Below, in pieces: positions 9,423-20,805 of a stretch of DNA of 64,000 nucleotides. Both the position numbers and the translations under genes were made by a program. Numbering within the stretch: the stretch's first letter is position 1; each line of letters opens with the position of its first letter. The notes beneath the pieces were generated by a model, which was given only the letters and a program-made list of their open reading frames with translations, was not told the DNA's origin and searched no databases. Source of the stretch: Thysanoteuthis rhombus. Taxonomy: Eukaryota > Mollusca > Cephalopoda > Oegopsida > Thysanoteuthidae. The stretch lies in NCBI GenBank assembly GCA_963457665.1, contig OY735233.1:42970392-43034391 (forward strand), written 5' to 3'.

Positions 9423-12400
9423 ATTTAGTACTTTGTTGGCCACGTTGTTCGCCAAGCTAAATGTTGGTAACTCCAATTGCAGAACAGTCCGGCAATATCT
9501 TGAATAGTGTGGGGTTTGAGTTATTTCAATATTAAATTGGAAACTCTGCCCTTGCTAGATTTTCACGCAATAAAGACTTTCAGGTTAGTTCTGCTCTTAC
9601 TGTTTAGAATCACTGGTTGAACCTCACTAGTCCAGCAGCTTTAGGATGGTGGTTTAAATCTGATGGTTGTATCGGTATAAACATGAAATTTTAGCATAAA
9701 ATTGACACTTGAAGGAGAGAAGAAAAACTGGTTGAAAAGTCAATTTTAACATCAAATCTTTGAACCATTAGTAAGAACTAAGTTTGGCGACAACTGTGAT
9801 ATAAAAATTATTTGTATCTACTCTATGAAACTCGAGATAATTTTTTCAAAATGATTGTGTGAAAAGCTGTTAACAAAAAGTAATCAATGATTTGCATTAG
9901 AAAATATTCAGACAAAAAACAATTTTTAAAACCTGCTGAAAATAGACCAATTATTTAATTTTAATCAAATTTTCAGTACTTTACTTAATAGAGGGGAAAA
10001 AAAAATTTTTAAAGAAGTTTTCATTCCCAATTCTCCTGATTATATTACAGTAAAAGTTGTTACGGTAAACAAATAATTGCTTTTTTTGTTCATAATTTTC
10101 ACGTAATGTTTCACAAGTATCGGTAGGCTTATTTTTCTCTGCTTTTTTTTTTCCGTTATCCACCTATTTTTGTCTCCTAGTTTAGTAAACAGAACTCGTA
10201 CCTTGTCATAAAGAAGTCCTGTAAGCCTTGCTAGGTTTGTTACTATGTAAGTTGTATCGATACCAGTCATGCAGTACAGTATACGCATTATTCTGCTATT
10301 TTTCACCCTAGGCTCCTCTTGTTTAGGAAGTCGGAGAATTTCAGGCTCACTGGATTAGTGAAGTTCAGTCTAAGTAATTTGATAATAGTGCTGCCCAGGG
10401 TATATTGTGTAAAATACTAAAAGTACTTCTGGTTGCAAGATTTTTTTTTAGTTGCTCATCCCGACTCACAAGGAAAAAAAAAGATGTTTTATGAAACAAT
10501 AGTTTTATTAAAGAGACTATCCATTTTGATATAAAACAATTTAATAACATTAATTTGATACTCAATTTTATACCAAGTTATTTAATGAGGAATTTTAATA
10601 CAAGGGGAATAACTCTTAGTTTTTTTTATGCCGCGAACCATACTATTATCATAGTACCTTATCCTGAATTAGCTTGTCACTATTTTTTGTTTTCTGCGAT
10701 TTTGAAAAGGTTTTGAGAAATACTGACAGGTCCAATTTTTCTATGTGGTTTAGTCAGACCATTTTCCTCTTGCTTGTCGTTAATTTTTCAAAGCGTTTCG
10801 GCTGTGTACTCTCCAATCTTTCTTAGATGTTCTATGTTCTGGAATGTTGAATCTGGTTCCAGGGGAGCATGAATAATCTTCTCTTGATCAAGTCTGGTTT
10901 TAGCGTCTTCATGTTTCTGGGATTGTCCCCCTTCGATCTCTGCATCTCTGACTTTTGGGTAATGTTTCCCCCTTGACCTATGCACCTCTGAGATCTGCAT
11001 GGCTGAAACGTGAAAATTTGATGACAAAGGGAAATAATCTGACTGAATCATGTAGGATGTTGAAAACAGCCCATCTAATAAAATTCAGACAGATATTGAA
11101 TGGTTCATTTTTGAAGAATGTATGTTAAAGACTTTGACGCCTAGTGTAAAAAAAAATTTTTTTCTTTTCTTTTCTTCCTCTCAATGATTCTTTGAATAGT
11201 GTAAAAGTACCATGCAAAGTTATTTTTTGTATTCAGCCACACCTTTTTCTCCTCCTCAGTGAACATGGAGCTTCAATTGTTAGATTAATATCACTATGAC
11301 TGTTGTTGCTATGGCAGGGTTGGGAGGGAGACTTCAAAATATGATTATCTTAGTAAATATAGATAAGTTACTGTTTGATATCTTAGTTCTGTGAAAACAC
11401 TTGTATATTTATGACTTGTAAGATTCATATTGTAGTGACTTTGTCAGCCATCTTTAATTACGTAGTAAGTTTATCTAGTTTGAAATTAAGCATTTATTGG
11501 AATACTTTCCTTATACAGGCCTCCATCCATCACCATTATAATGTGGTTGTATAGATCATATGTTATGACCAAGCTTTGATAACCAGAGTTGCTAATTGAG
11601 TGATTTTTTAGTCAAATTAACTCATTTCAGAGCTAGTTTAATATCTTGGGGTCCACTATCTGTACACATAACGGGAGGCCTGATGTGATTATTCTGATGC
11701 AAGCTTGTCCGATCCACTCTGGATGCTATTTCTGAATGTTTATCTGAGTAAAACATTTTTTTTCTAAAAAGAAGAGTAGAAATGTCAACATTAGCCTCGG
11801 CAACACGAAGCTCCTTTTTTTTTCTTCTTCTTATTTACTCCATAGTTGATTCAGCATGTCCCACATTTTGTAACTTAGTCAGTTCTAGCTTTCATTGTCT
11901 CCTAGTCGAGCTCAATTCAAGAATCACGTAGACAAAGGTATTTTAAAAAACTTACTTTTACCTTAGCTGTGGTGATACATATTTATCCAAAAGCAAAGGA
12001 TATTGTAGAGGGCCATTATCACCAAAATTCTTTGAAGGATAAGGTTATGACCAATATAATAATCCCCTTTTATAAAGCAGATATTGGGGTCCAAGAATGA
12101 CAACCATGTTTTAACTGTACCATGGCTTATTAAATCTGCTGAACAATTTGACCGGTAAACCAAAATGTTGTATTCATCACCAATTTAAGATATTTGTGAA
12201 ACATCATATAATTATATATCAGTTGAGTATTCATTCAAAGCTGGGGTCCCACAAGTAGGGCAAATAAAAAGTCATTTCCCCTTGAAATTTTTTTTTTTTT
12301 CTTTGATCTCGAGGCTGGCAATACACAAAAATAATCCCTATTTTTTTGTCTTGAAATCTTTCACTAGATGCTGGGAAGATGCCCACAAAAACATTATGGT

Positions 12401-13534
12401 ACATATTACAGAAATGTAAATCCAGATGTACCCAACACTTTAATATGTTTGTTTTGTTTTAAGATTGAATTAAAATAAAATGAACTAATTCTAATTATTG
12501 AATTGAATTAGAATATAAACTGTATTATTATTTCCGGGTTTGAGTGACATAGGTGGGAGTCAAAGATATTTTTCTTGAAATTTTTTCCGATAAAATATTA
12601 TAAATCATTATTATTAATTTGTATGACTACATGATTACTTTTTTGCTTTTTTATCTTTTTTAGCCAACCTGAATAAGTATAAGAATTATTTTTGTGTATG
12701 ACCAGGCTCAGAAGAAAAATTTTCGAATGATTCAAAGGGAATGACTTTTTTACTTCAGACAATGAACCCCAATCTTGCATGTGTACCATTATATGATTGC
12801 AAAGTAAAGGAAAAATTAATTATATTAAGTATTTAACTACTTCTTTTATTCATGATTTTCTGGACACATCAACAATAATATAGGCAAAAATATCGGGATC
12901 CACAATCTAGCTGCCTCATGTTATGAATCGTGCTCTAGACAGGTACATACTATCGATGGACCCTATCACTCTGGATTGGTAATTATAGCTAACTCGTAAT
13001 CACAACAATGTTCCCTATTCCAAATATGTAGTGGGTTAATTTTGAGCTGAAAATAATCTCAACTCTCGGCAAAGACCTTGTGATCTCTGATTGGTATAAT
13101 TTGGTTCATAACCTATGTTTCCCCGGTTCAAATGATTCTGCATTCAATACCCTGCAAATAATACGTGTTCCTCCCTTCCTTCCCTTGATTTCCTTTATGC
13201 ATGGACTTGTACTTGATTTGATCGTATTGGTTGTGTTTGAAAGGGATTTTTTTTTTTCCTCCTACTATGGTTATAAATATGTTTGTTAAATTTAAAAAAA
13301 AGAAAAGTCAAGATGAGGTGTTCAAAATTTTTGTTCATTCAACCTGTTTTTCAAAAAGATGATTGAATTATTCCTATATTTCTGGGTGTAGATTGTGTAC
13401 CTTATTGCTTTCATCTTGGCTGTTTTTCAACGTAATGCCTTGGCAGATATGTATTTTGATCTTCCACAGGTATTTATTTACGCATGTCCATCACCTAAAC
13501 CAGAATACAGTCCAAGAGATCATATATTCAGAGT

Positions 13535-13650
13535 ATTTACTCATAAATTCGTGAACCACTTGAAACCATTCCTAAACACAGTGGAACTCTTCAATGAATA
13601 GAATTTCAAAAAGATTGAACTCATTCATTAAGTGAATTTTTTTTTAGGTC
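13535..13650 (+). mobile_element. MITE family M1, right-truncated copy
   Basis: Contains ACTCATAAATTCGTGAACCA, CTTGAAACCATT and GTGGAACTCTTCAATGAATA, the family's left half. No right inverted end found. Confidence 0.5.
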
Positions 13651-13910
13651 TAAAAATTTACCTAACAGTGCTAGAGAAATCGTTTCGATCAGAAGCTTGA
13701 ATTTTTTTTAATATAAATCTTATGTAGATTTATACTACTCATACGGGATCTTGATACCCTTCACCCAAGGATGCTTTTGGAAGATCTTACTGATCCTGAA
13801 AAGCGCTATATTAATCTAATTTGTATTTGTAATGATGTAAATTCATCCATGGACGTTCATTGCTGTATCTCACTTTGATTTGAGATTTTAAATTTTGCAT
13901 GTTGTTAATA

Positions 13911-13998
13911 GAGGCTGTTATAATTAACCGCCCGCCTGAATGCTCGAATCCCCCAATAGTGGGAGGTACTGCCTGGGTTGAAAAGCACCACTCTAAAA
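13911..13998 (-). mobile_element. Fragment with hAT-like terminus
   Basis: On the minus strand: TGGTGCTTTTCAACCCAGGC, then CTCCCACTATTGGGGG. This resembles the CAGTGGTTCTCAACC-type end of hAT elements. The other end was not located. Confidence 0.3.
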
Positions 13999-14699
13999 TA
14001 TGAAGAATAGAATTAGGAAAAATTGCTACCATGTATGCCAGCCCCGAAACTAAGGTGTTAATTGAAGGTTAGTTCAATATTTGCCGGATAAATCAACCCT
14101 TCAAAATGAGGCTTCATTGTGTTAATCAATGTGTCAAGCTTATTGGGGTCTAAAGCAAGGATTTTTTACGTGGAGCAGGGCATCGATATTTCATGTTGGT
14201 TGTTTAGAAGAAAGCTAATTTTCAGTTTTGGTAGTATAATTCAATCTCTTTAAAACGTGTCAAGAAGTGGGCAGTGAATATGATCCATAAGAGTAAATAT
14301 TAGATTAATATGTCTACTTAAACATTGGCATATACACAGTAATCTAATTAAGTTTGCAGAAAAATATGCTACTTTATGTTTTCGAGTGCAGGGGACACAA
14401 CTCTTTACTGCCCTCTTGAAAGTTCAAGTCTCATACTAAGGGTTGAAGATTCTTGAAAAAGTACTATGCAAATTTCTAGGATTCGCTATACACCTTAGGA
14501 AGGCCAAAGAATTTATCTGCTGAAATGTCTTTAAAAAAGATGACAATAAAATAAATGGAATTATAAAAATTCATCATCTCAGGAGTTCAAAAAGACAAAA
14601 TTATTGGATTTTTGTATATTTCAGGTATTTTTCCTTTAAATTTTCCTTTTTATCATTGTTTTTTTTTTTTAAATTTATTTACAAGATAAATGTTGTATA

Positions 14700-14757
14700 C
14701 ATATATATATACACACACACACAAGTATGTGTATATATATTGTATAATGCGTGTGTG
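14700..14757. repeat. TA / CA / TG compound microsatellite
   Basis: ATATATATATACACACACACA then GTGTATATATATTG and GTGTGTGT; partly self-complementary. Confidence 0.8.
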
Positions 14758-14946
14758 TTAAATTGGTTTTAGTATTTATAAAAAAGCTTTTTCCATGTGT
14801 ACTATTGTGTTTGACATAGTTTGTAGCACTTTAGTTATTGTCACATTTATTATTTCTTTTTTTTTTCTAATTTTTTTTAAATTTTTTTTTTTACTTCTTT
14901 CCCCTGGAACCCCTCAACAGATTTCCTCATTGGTTTATCTGATTGA

Positions 14947-14955
14947 TGTATATAC

Positions 14956-14986
<31 letters not shown>

Positions 14987-15000
14987 TATGTATGTATATA
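14947..15000. repeat. (TA)n-rich microsatellite
   Basis: TATA runs broken by TGTA steps. Confidence 0.85.
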
Positions 15001-15454
15001 GAAAAGAATTTGCACACCCTGTCTTTGTTGTATTTTTGTTTTCATTCATTGAGTGTGATAAACTAAAATCGCCGAAAAAAAAAAAAAACTTAATCATTTT
15101 TTTTTCTTCTAATTATTTTAACTGCTCTTTAAAAAAAAAATTTTTAATTTTTACACATTTGTTTTGTTTTTTGTTGTTGTCCCTTTTCTTCTTTCTTTCT
15201 TTCTTTTTTTTTTTTCATTTCAATTTATTTATCTATTTACTTATTTGCTCTTTCTCAAGAGACAGAGGAATGCGTAGTTTGTAGTCCGTCCACCCCCCCT
15301 TTTTAATATCTCTCTACCTCCCCCCACCACCACTCACTCACTCACTCACTCAAAAGTCTCTTCCCCCCTCTCCTCTTCCTCCTCCTCCACGTCCCCAATT
15401 CCGATCGTCCATGACAGAACCGATCATACGAAAAAGACGAAATGCATGTGAACT

Positions 15455-15467
15455 TGACCTTTGACCC
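15455..15467. promoter_or_regulatory. DR1-like nuclear-receptor half-site pair (sequence match only)
   Basis: TGACCTTTGACCC; on the minus strand GGGTCAAAGGTCA, one base from the ideal AGGTCA-A-AGGTCA direct repeat used by HNF4/RXR-type receptors. It lies in the pyrimidine-containing region just before the C-clamp acceptor, so it may be chance. Confidence 0.2.
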
Positions 15468-15480
15468 GTTCTGATTACAG

Positions 15481-15553
15481 AATGCTCAAATCCAAAGAAA
15501 TGCCGGGCTAGGTTCGGCCTAGATCAGCAGAATCAGTGGTGCAAGCCGTGCAG
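15481..15553 (+). CDS. TCF7L2: TCF/LEF transcription factor, C-clamp exon (internal, 73 nt)
   Basis: The exon encodes C-S-N-P then [19 protein letters not shown] and the first two bases of an Arg codon. This is the C-clamp of TCF/LEF proteins, which sits C-terminal to the HMG box and binds the GC-rich helper site beside Wnt response elements, raising specificity for beta-catenin target genes in the nucleus. It supplies the first three of the four zinc-coordinating Cys of C-x12-C-x2-C-x5-C; the fourth is in the next exon. The acceptor is CTGATTACAG and the donor is CAG|GTAGGG. The entry phase (two bases complete a codon), exit phase (AG carried over) and 73-nt length match my recollection of the vertebrate TCF7L2 C-clamp exon. 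Gln-Trp-Cys-Lys-Pro, rather than the vertebrate Asn-Trp-Cys-Gly-Pro, is the form I associate with invertebrate pangolin-type proteins. The family call is secure; the choice among TCF7L2, TCF7 and pangolin names is only convention for a likely single-copy invertebrate gene. Confidence 0.96.
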
Positions 15554-15555
15554 GT

Positions 15556-15716
15556 AGGGAGCATTCATTTTTTTTTAGCCCACTAGTGGCTAATGCAGAA
15601 AAGTTAGGGAGCATTCATTTTTTTTTTTTTTTTTTTTTCCAATTTTTTTTTATTTATTTTTTTTCTTTTTTTTTTTTTTTTCTCTAGCCCCTTAGTGGCT
15701 AATGCAGAAAAGTTAC
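15556..15716. repeat. Local duplication starting at the C-clamp exon donor
   Basis: The block TAGGGAGCATTCATTTTTTT...AGCCC-CTAGTGGCTAATGCAGAAAAG occurs at 15556-15604 and again at 15604-15712, the second copy expanded by T-tracts. In the first copy it is preceded by AGG, forming the donor CAG|GTAGGG. In the second the matching bases are AAGTTAGGG, so no GT remains. Confidence 0.7.
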
Positions 15717-15878
15717 CAATTTCTGTGATAGCCGATCCAATGCTGAGTACTGCCTAGGATCAGAGTGTAGTACATGTGCGCTCCGCCTAGGATGAAAGTG
15801 TCGTTCCCCCGGCACTTCTGCCTAGGATCAGTGCAGTATCGGTGCACTCATTGAAAAAGTTTTACTCACATACATATA

Positions 15879-16559
15879 CAGGGTGTTCCTAAAATAACCC
15901 ATCTGTTCCAGAGAAACAGAGGAATGATTCCAAGTAAACTTCATATTGACATAAATAAATATGAATATCCAATATCTATATATTCATAACATTTCAATTG
16001 CTTCACTTTTTTCTTTCTTATTTTGGTCCATATCAATGACAAATGTGCACAGCTTAACTCTCAAATTCATAAAAGAAAATTTAGGTGTTGATATTGAGGG
16101 TAATAAGTACTGATCAGTTACCTCCCTTTCAGCTGTAGTTAAATTTTTTTCAATTTTTTTTCATTCCATCTAATATGAATTTAACAATTTTTTTCTCTAT
16201 TGATGAGCTCTTCTGTCAATTAGTTGCAGGCATCAAGCAGTTCATGAATTCAAGAGTCAAATTTCTGTTTGATAATTCATGAATCACCCGGTCTCTAGGG
16301 CCTGTTTTATGGTAATTTCTCTTAGAATGCAAATCAATGAAATTATCCTTCATAATACTTCTTGCACATTTACCATCCGTGATATGGGTCTGAAGGAAAA
16401 GATATAAAAAGATTAACAAAAAGAAAATATGTGAATCAATTGAAATGTTATCAATGTATTGATATTGGATAGTTATTCATATTAACTTTTGCCAATATGA
16501 TGATTATTTGAAATCTTCCCATTTCTTCAAAATGGCTGGATTATTTTAGGAACACCCTG
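15879..16559. mobile_element. Mariner-like TIR element carrying a nested MITE
   Basis: The left end CAGGGTGTTCCTAAAATAA and the right end TTATTTTAGGAACACCCTG are exact inverse copies over 19 bp. TA precedes the left end. The interior has no transposase frame. An M1 MITE (16054-16260) sits inside, so the mariner-like element was there first. Confidence 0.75.
16054..16260. mobile_element. MITE family M1 copy nested in the mariner-like element (207 bp)
   Basis: The left end TTAACTCTCAAATTCATAAA matches the inverse of the right end, TTGACTCTTGAATTCATGAA. GTTACCTCCCTTTC is the inverse of the family's AAGGGAGGTAACT motif. Confidence 0.7.
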
Positions 16560-17540
16560 TGTACACCTGCCGTACTCAAGCAATGAAACAAACAGTAAAT
16601 CTTATCCACTAATGATTAAGTGATTAATTATTATAATTATCACCATTAATTAATTAATTTATTAATTAAAAACCGAGGGCTGGTGAGACAAATAGAATGG
16701 TTAAATTTATAAAAACTTTTTCTTCACAGCATGTTTTTTTCTTTTCCTTTTTTTTTCCCTTCTCTCTCAATACTTAAAATTTAGGTAATTCTTTTATTAA
16801 CACCTATGTTTTTGGAGGGGTGGCTTTATTTAATTTTTAATGGCTTTTTCTTGCGACATACACCATAAATACTAGTGTTTGATAAGGAACCTTAACAAAT
16901 TTTTAGGCAAAACTAGTGTCGACCTCTACACAAGTAGCTCCTACCCCTGCCCTTATTGATAAGGCCTTGAAAGCTTCACCAATAGACTTCAATCAAACTA
17001 TATAACTATTTTTTTTTCTCTAATCTCTACTATGCTGCCATTACCTAGTAAATAAATAGTAAGATTCTAAGAACAAAAATACCTTGATTAGTGTAGGTTC
17101 CATCGTAGTATGATCAAGGTATCGCTGTACAATTTAATGTGACTAAGTATAAATAGGAAATTGAAGAAAAGCATCAAATTATAATAAGACCTTGGACAGT
17201 GCTGTTTCGAACAATACGGACAATTTATGAATGAACAAGCTGCACTAACCAAGGTATTCATGTATGTTCTCCCCAGCATCTAGGAAATATATGTTGTGTA
17301 TAGGTCGAACTTCTAATGATTTTTTTAAAAATACCCTGAAAGTTTGGTGAGGATAACCTTGAATTATATACGCTGGTATATATGGTAGTTTTTGTTTTTT
17401 TTTTTGTTTTGTTTTTTTTTTCTCCTGTAGAAAGGAACCCATAAAATTAACTCTTGAAAATTGATAGTATTTTAGCAGTACTGGCCATAGAAAGAAAAGA
17501 AAAAACAGCTCTAGGAGTCTGTCTATATATAGATTAATTC

Positions 17541-18240
17541 AGACGAGTGTCCTCATTTTGTTTTAGTCTCAACGATTCAGCCGTTGTGCTCTCTCTGGAT
17601 ACTAGTCTGAATTGATCCGTGTAAATGGAGATAATTCTTTCGAAGAGTTTTTAGGATGGTTGAACTACTTCTTCTGTTTTGTCCTTTTCTTTTTTGCTCC
17701 CACAACATTTCGGCTGATTCATTCAATGGCCGTCTCCAAGTGGACCACCCATATGCAAAGAGAGGGACTCTTTTTGGCAGTGGTCCTTAATATAAATTGA
17801 TAGCAGACAATTTTTTTTTTTTTTAAATCCTCCTTTTTTTTTTTCTTAATCTCGTGATGTATGTTGCGGATGTTTTTCACTACTTTCTTTGTTGGAAAAA
17901 CCTACCTAACAAGCCCTGGTGCTGTCAAAAGAATAAAGAATGATCCTCTTTACATTTGGATAGTACACTCGGAGAAGGCAGTAGAATAGATCAACCAAGA
18001 TATTGTGGGAACTACAGAAATAACAAGAATAAGTTGAATTGTCTGGAAACTCTGTTATTGACTCATCTCAAAAATTCAGACAGAAATCATAGAAGGCTAC
18101 TATTATAGACTGATCTATTCAAACTAGTGTCCTCATCTCGGTTGTTATAGTCGCAACGTTTCGGCTGTTGTACTCTCTTAATACCAGTCTGAATAAATCA
18201 GTGTGTAATAAGGATGATTCCTCTACTCGGAAATTCGAAT
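17541..18240. repeat. Dispersed repeat R2, two related blocks
   Basis: 17541-17640 and 18112-18240 share TGTCCTCAT, GTCTCAACGATTCAGC-like (GTCGCAACGTTTCGGC) sequence, TGTACTCTCT and a CCAGTCTGAAT block. The middle (17935-18055) shares GAAGGCAGTAGAATAGATCA, ACCAA and AGAATAAGTT with 43850-43925. The family is not recognised. Confidence 0.5.
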
Positions 18241-18599
18241 TGAAATTAAGGATAATTCCTCTTTGAAAATCAGACAGAAATTAACGAAGGGCGCTCATTC
18301 TCTCTTTTTGTCTTTCCGCCGTCAGTTCCTCGAAGTTTTTGACGGGACAATTTCACAACGATTGTGATCGAAGGTCCCGTTTTTTTTGCCGAAACATTTT
18401 GACTCTGTTGTTCCGTTGTGTTCGTTAAAAGTCGTTCAACTTTTCTGCACTGGCCATCTTCTCATTTCAGATCAATGCATGAAAAGTGTGATCAGTCTGC
18501 TGAGTTAGAAACGAAAAACTCCACGGAGGTATAATAACTAAGGTATCCTCGTTGAACTCTCCGCAGCATGCTCTTTGGCCAGTGTAATGCTTCAACCTT

Positions 18600-18669
18600 C
18601 TATACATATATTATACATCGAGATATATATATATATATATATACGTTTAGATATATCTTTTATTTATAT

Positions 18670-18700
<31 letters not shown>

Positions 18701-18822
18701 TGAGAGAGATAGATATATTTTTATATATATATATCATATATAGTTATATTTTTAAACATATATATATATATCATATGTAGATATATTTAGATTTTATGTA
18801 TAAATATATATACAGATATCTA

Positions 18823-18906
<84 letters not shown>
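18600..18906. repeat. 300-bp TA-dominated satellite-like tract
   Basis: Almost wholly alternating A and T with GATATA and CATATA interruptions. Frames through it give Tyr-Ile repeats and are not genes. It is the largest such tract in the gene's introns. Confidence 0.9.
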
Positions 18907-18909
<3 letters not shown>

Positions 18910-19005
18910 TATTCGATAAAAATACATTAAGGTTGTCGAGCTTTGCATGTTAACAAATAACTTAAGGTCTGGGGATTTAAAAGAATTTTTTTTTTTTTTT
19001 AACTC

Positions 19006-19123
19006 CTCTCTCTCTCTCTCTCTCTCTCTAATTTTTTTTTTAATTTTTAATGATTTTGTTTTATTTTTTTTTTACATATATTTATATATATCTATATGCA
19101 TATATATATATGTATATATATAT

Positions 19124-19152
<29 letters not shown>
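19006..19152. repeat. (TC)n, poly-T and (TA)n compound tract
   Basis: CTCTCTCTCTC run at 19006-19029, T-rich middle, TATATATGTA runs at 19077-19150. Confidence 0.85.
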
Positions 19153-19156
<4 letters not shown>

Positions 19157-19179
19157 TTTTTTTTTCAAAGAGGCGGTTA

Positions 19180-19440
19180 CAAATCTGTAATTATTTCCCC
19201 TTCCCTGATGTGGTCATGCTTGTTACGTTCAATTTGATTGGTTGTCCTACTACTGCTGCCTGCCGGGGCACCTGCTTTGTTGTGTTGTACTCCTCAAACT
19301 GCTTGTCGTTGTAGCCAATCAAAATGCTTGTCTCAGTGTCCCCAAGCATGGAACATTCTTGGCCTGTTGACTTCGTGGTTTTTTTAGGTGTATGTTATTC
19401 TGTACGCAAGCCAGTGATATCACACTTAACCATCCACCCC
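19180..19440. other. GC-richer non-repetitive island in the intron
   Basis: Unlike the flanking tracts, it is mixed-sequence and holds facing TTTGATTGG (19230) and CCAATCAAA (19314) motifs, i.e. inverted CCAAT boxes about 85 bp apart. It has open frames but no splice sites or recognisable protein. It might be a regulatory element or an unrecognised repeat. Confidence 0.25.
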
Positions 19441-20599
19441 CCCTCATACATATCCTCCGACCCTGTCTGTCCCCCCCTCCTTCTTACCCTTCCAAAATAC
19501 CTTTTCACCCACGAGACCTTATCTTTATTCATCTCCTAACTATCTGTCCACTTCAAATTCTTTTGCAATTTTTTTTTCTCCCCTAATTTTTCTGTTCTTT
19601 ATTTATGAATATTATCATTTTTCAAACTAGTTAATTCCCGTGAAAAAAAGATTCATGGATATTTTTGAATTTCTATGAAAAAAATTTTTTTTTTCTTCTT
19701 TTTTTTTTTTTTGAAAGGAAACTACCGAACATTTTTCAGTGGAAGAGTTTATTGTTTCAAATGGTGGGTAGGAGTTATTTTCATCAACAAACCTGTTACA
19801 TATCAATGAAAGAATCTATTGTTACAGATAGAGAAACAAAAAAAATAATCACATCATTAAATATATAAGCAAATCCAGAAAATTCTATTTGAAGATGAAA
19901 CAATTTAGATAAATCATTTATCTACTAATTATATTTTTATGTGCATCTTTCTGAAGTTGCAACATTATGTAACCTATCAGGATGATATATATATGTATAT
20001 AGTCAAGCTAAATACAGTCTTTGGCATAATTAATGGAATATGTACACATTGATATGTCTAACTTATTTCAATATATATCAAATATAAGTACACTGAAGAG
20101 TTTTCAACGAGAAAATGGTTGAGATTCATTATAGGGTTGTTCTGTCGGACTATTCAAAAAAAGAGGATGCTCCCTGTCATATTTATCAACACAATATTGC
20201 AACAGTGGCTGCAAATTGCTAAAATGTCTCGAATTCAGGACAAGGAAAACAAACGCTGCAGTATGAAGAATGTCATAAAAAAATAATGCATGTGGCTGAA
20301 GAACCAGAAAAAGCTGTACATGTCACTATAGACCTAAAACTGCTCAGTTGACAAAAACGTAATGGTATCGTTATTTTTATCTGTGAAGAAAATGAAAATG
20401 GGAGCTGAAATTTTGAACTATGGAAGAATTTTTTTTTTAATTTTAAAATTTGAGATTTAAATGGAGGAGACAATGAGACAACCCCCAATGGAGTATAAAC
20501 AGTTGATTAAGAAATCTCAGTTTCTGTTGCACGCTCCGGCTCAGTAATCTTTCTAAGTAGCCAACCTGGTAGAGACCGGGACTTTATTGCTATAAGTTT

Positions 20600-20805
20600 T
20601 TATGATCACCCCTTTGGCAGGATGCAAGTCCATCGAAAGGAGGATCCCACCCTAATCATATAGCTTAGAGTATACTCAGTTAGCTGCTGAGAGCACAGAA
20701 ATTTATCCTGATGGAGAGTTTTCCACACTCTACACTCACACCGGATATCGAACCCACAACCTTCTGCGTGTGAGACAGACATGCTTACCATTTGACTATC
20801 CAAAT
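20600..20805 (-). repeat. tRNA-derived SINE, family S1, copy 1
   Basis: On the minus strand the head reads AAATGGTAAGCATGTCTGTC (A-box region), TCACACGCAGAAGG, then GTGGGTTCGATATCC (B box), at tRNA-like spacing. The body after it is shared with 53022-53212 (inverse of CCTAATCATATAGCTTAGAG and TTAGCTGCTGAG). The pol III promoter parts are visible; no protein is coded. Confidence 0.75.

Larger units (their letters stand above)
825..15480 (+). other. TCF7L2: TCF intron (14,656 nt) between microexon and C-clamp exon
   Basis: Bounded by GTGCGT and ATTACAG. No coding exon is recognisable inside. Contents are listed separately: mariner-like and other inverted-repeat elements, two long near-palindromes, three MITE copies (6511, 9196, 13535), an hAT-like element, two copies of a dispersed repeat (4515, 8740) and microsatellites. 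Stretches such as 10300-12550 and 12800-13500 hold only ordinary AT-rich sequence. Confidence 0.75.

Noticed and set aside
10788-11051. 87-residue minus-strand frame
   Set aside because: Charged but unrecognised. The segment starting CGTTTCGGCTGTGTACTCT resembles the dispersed repeat at 18162, so it is probably repeat-derived.
18568-19314. Frames rich in Tyr-Ile and Phe
   Set aside because: Translations of TA and T tracts, here and at 29044, 29521, 32389, 47273 and 61569.
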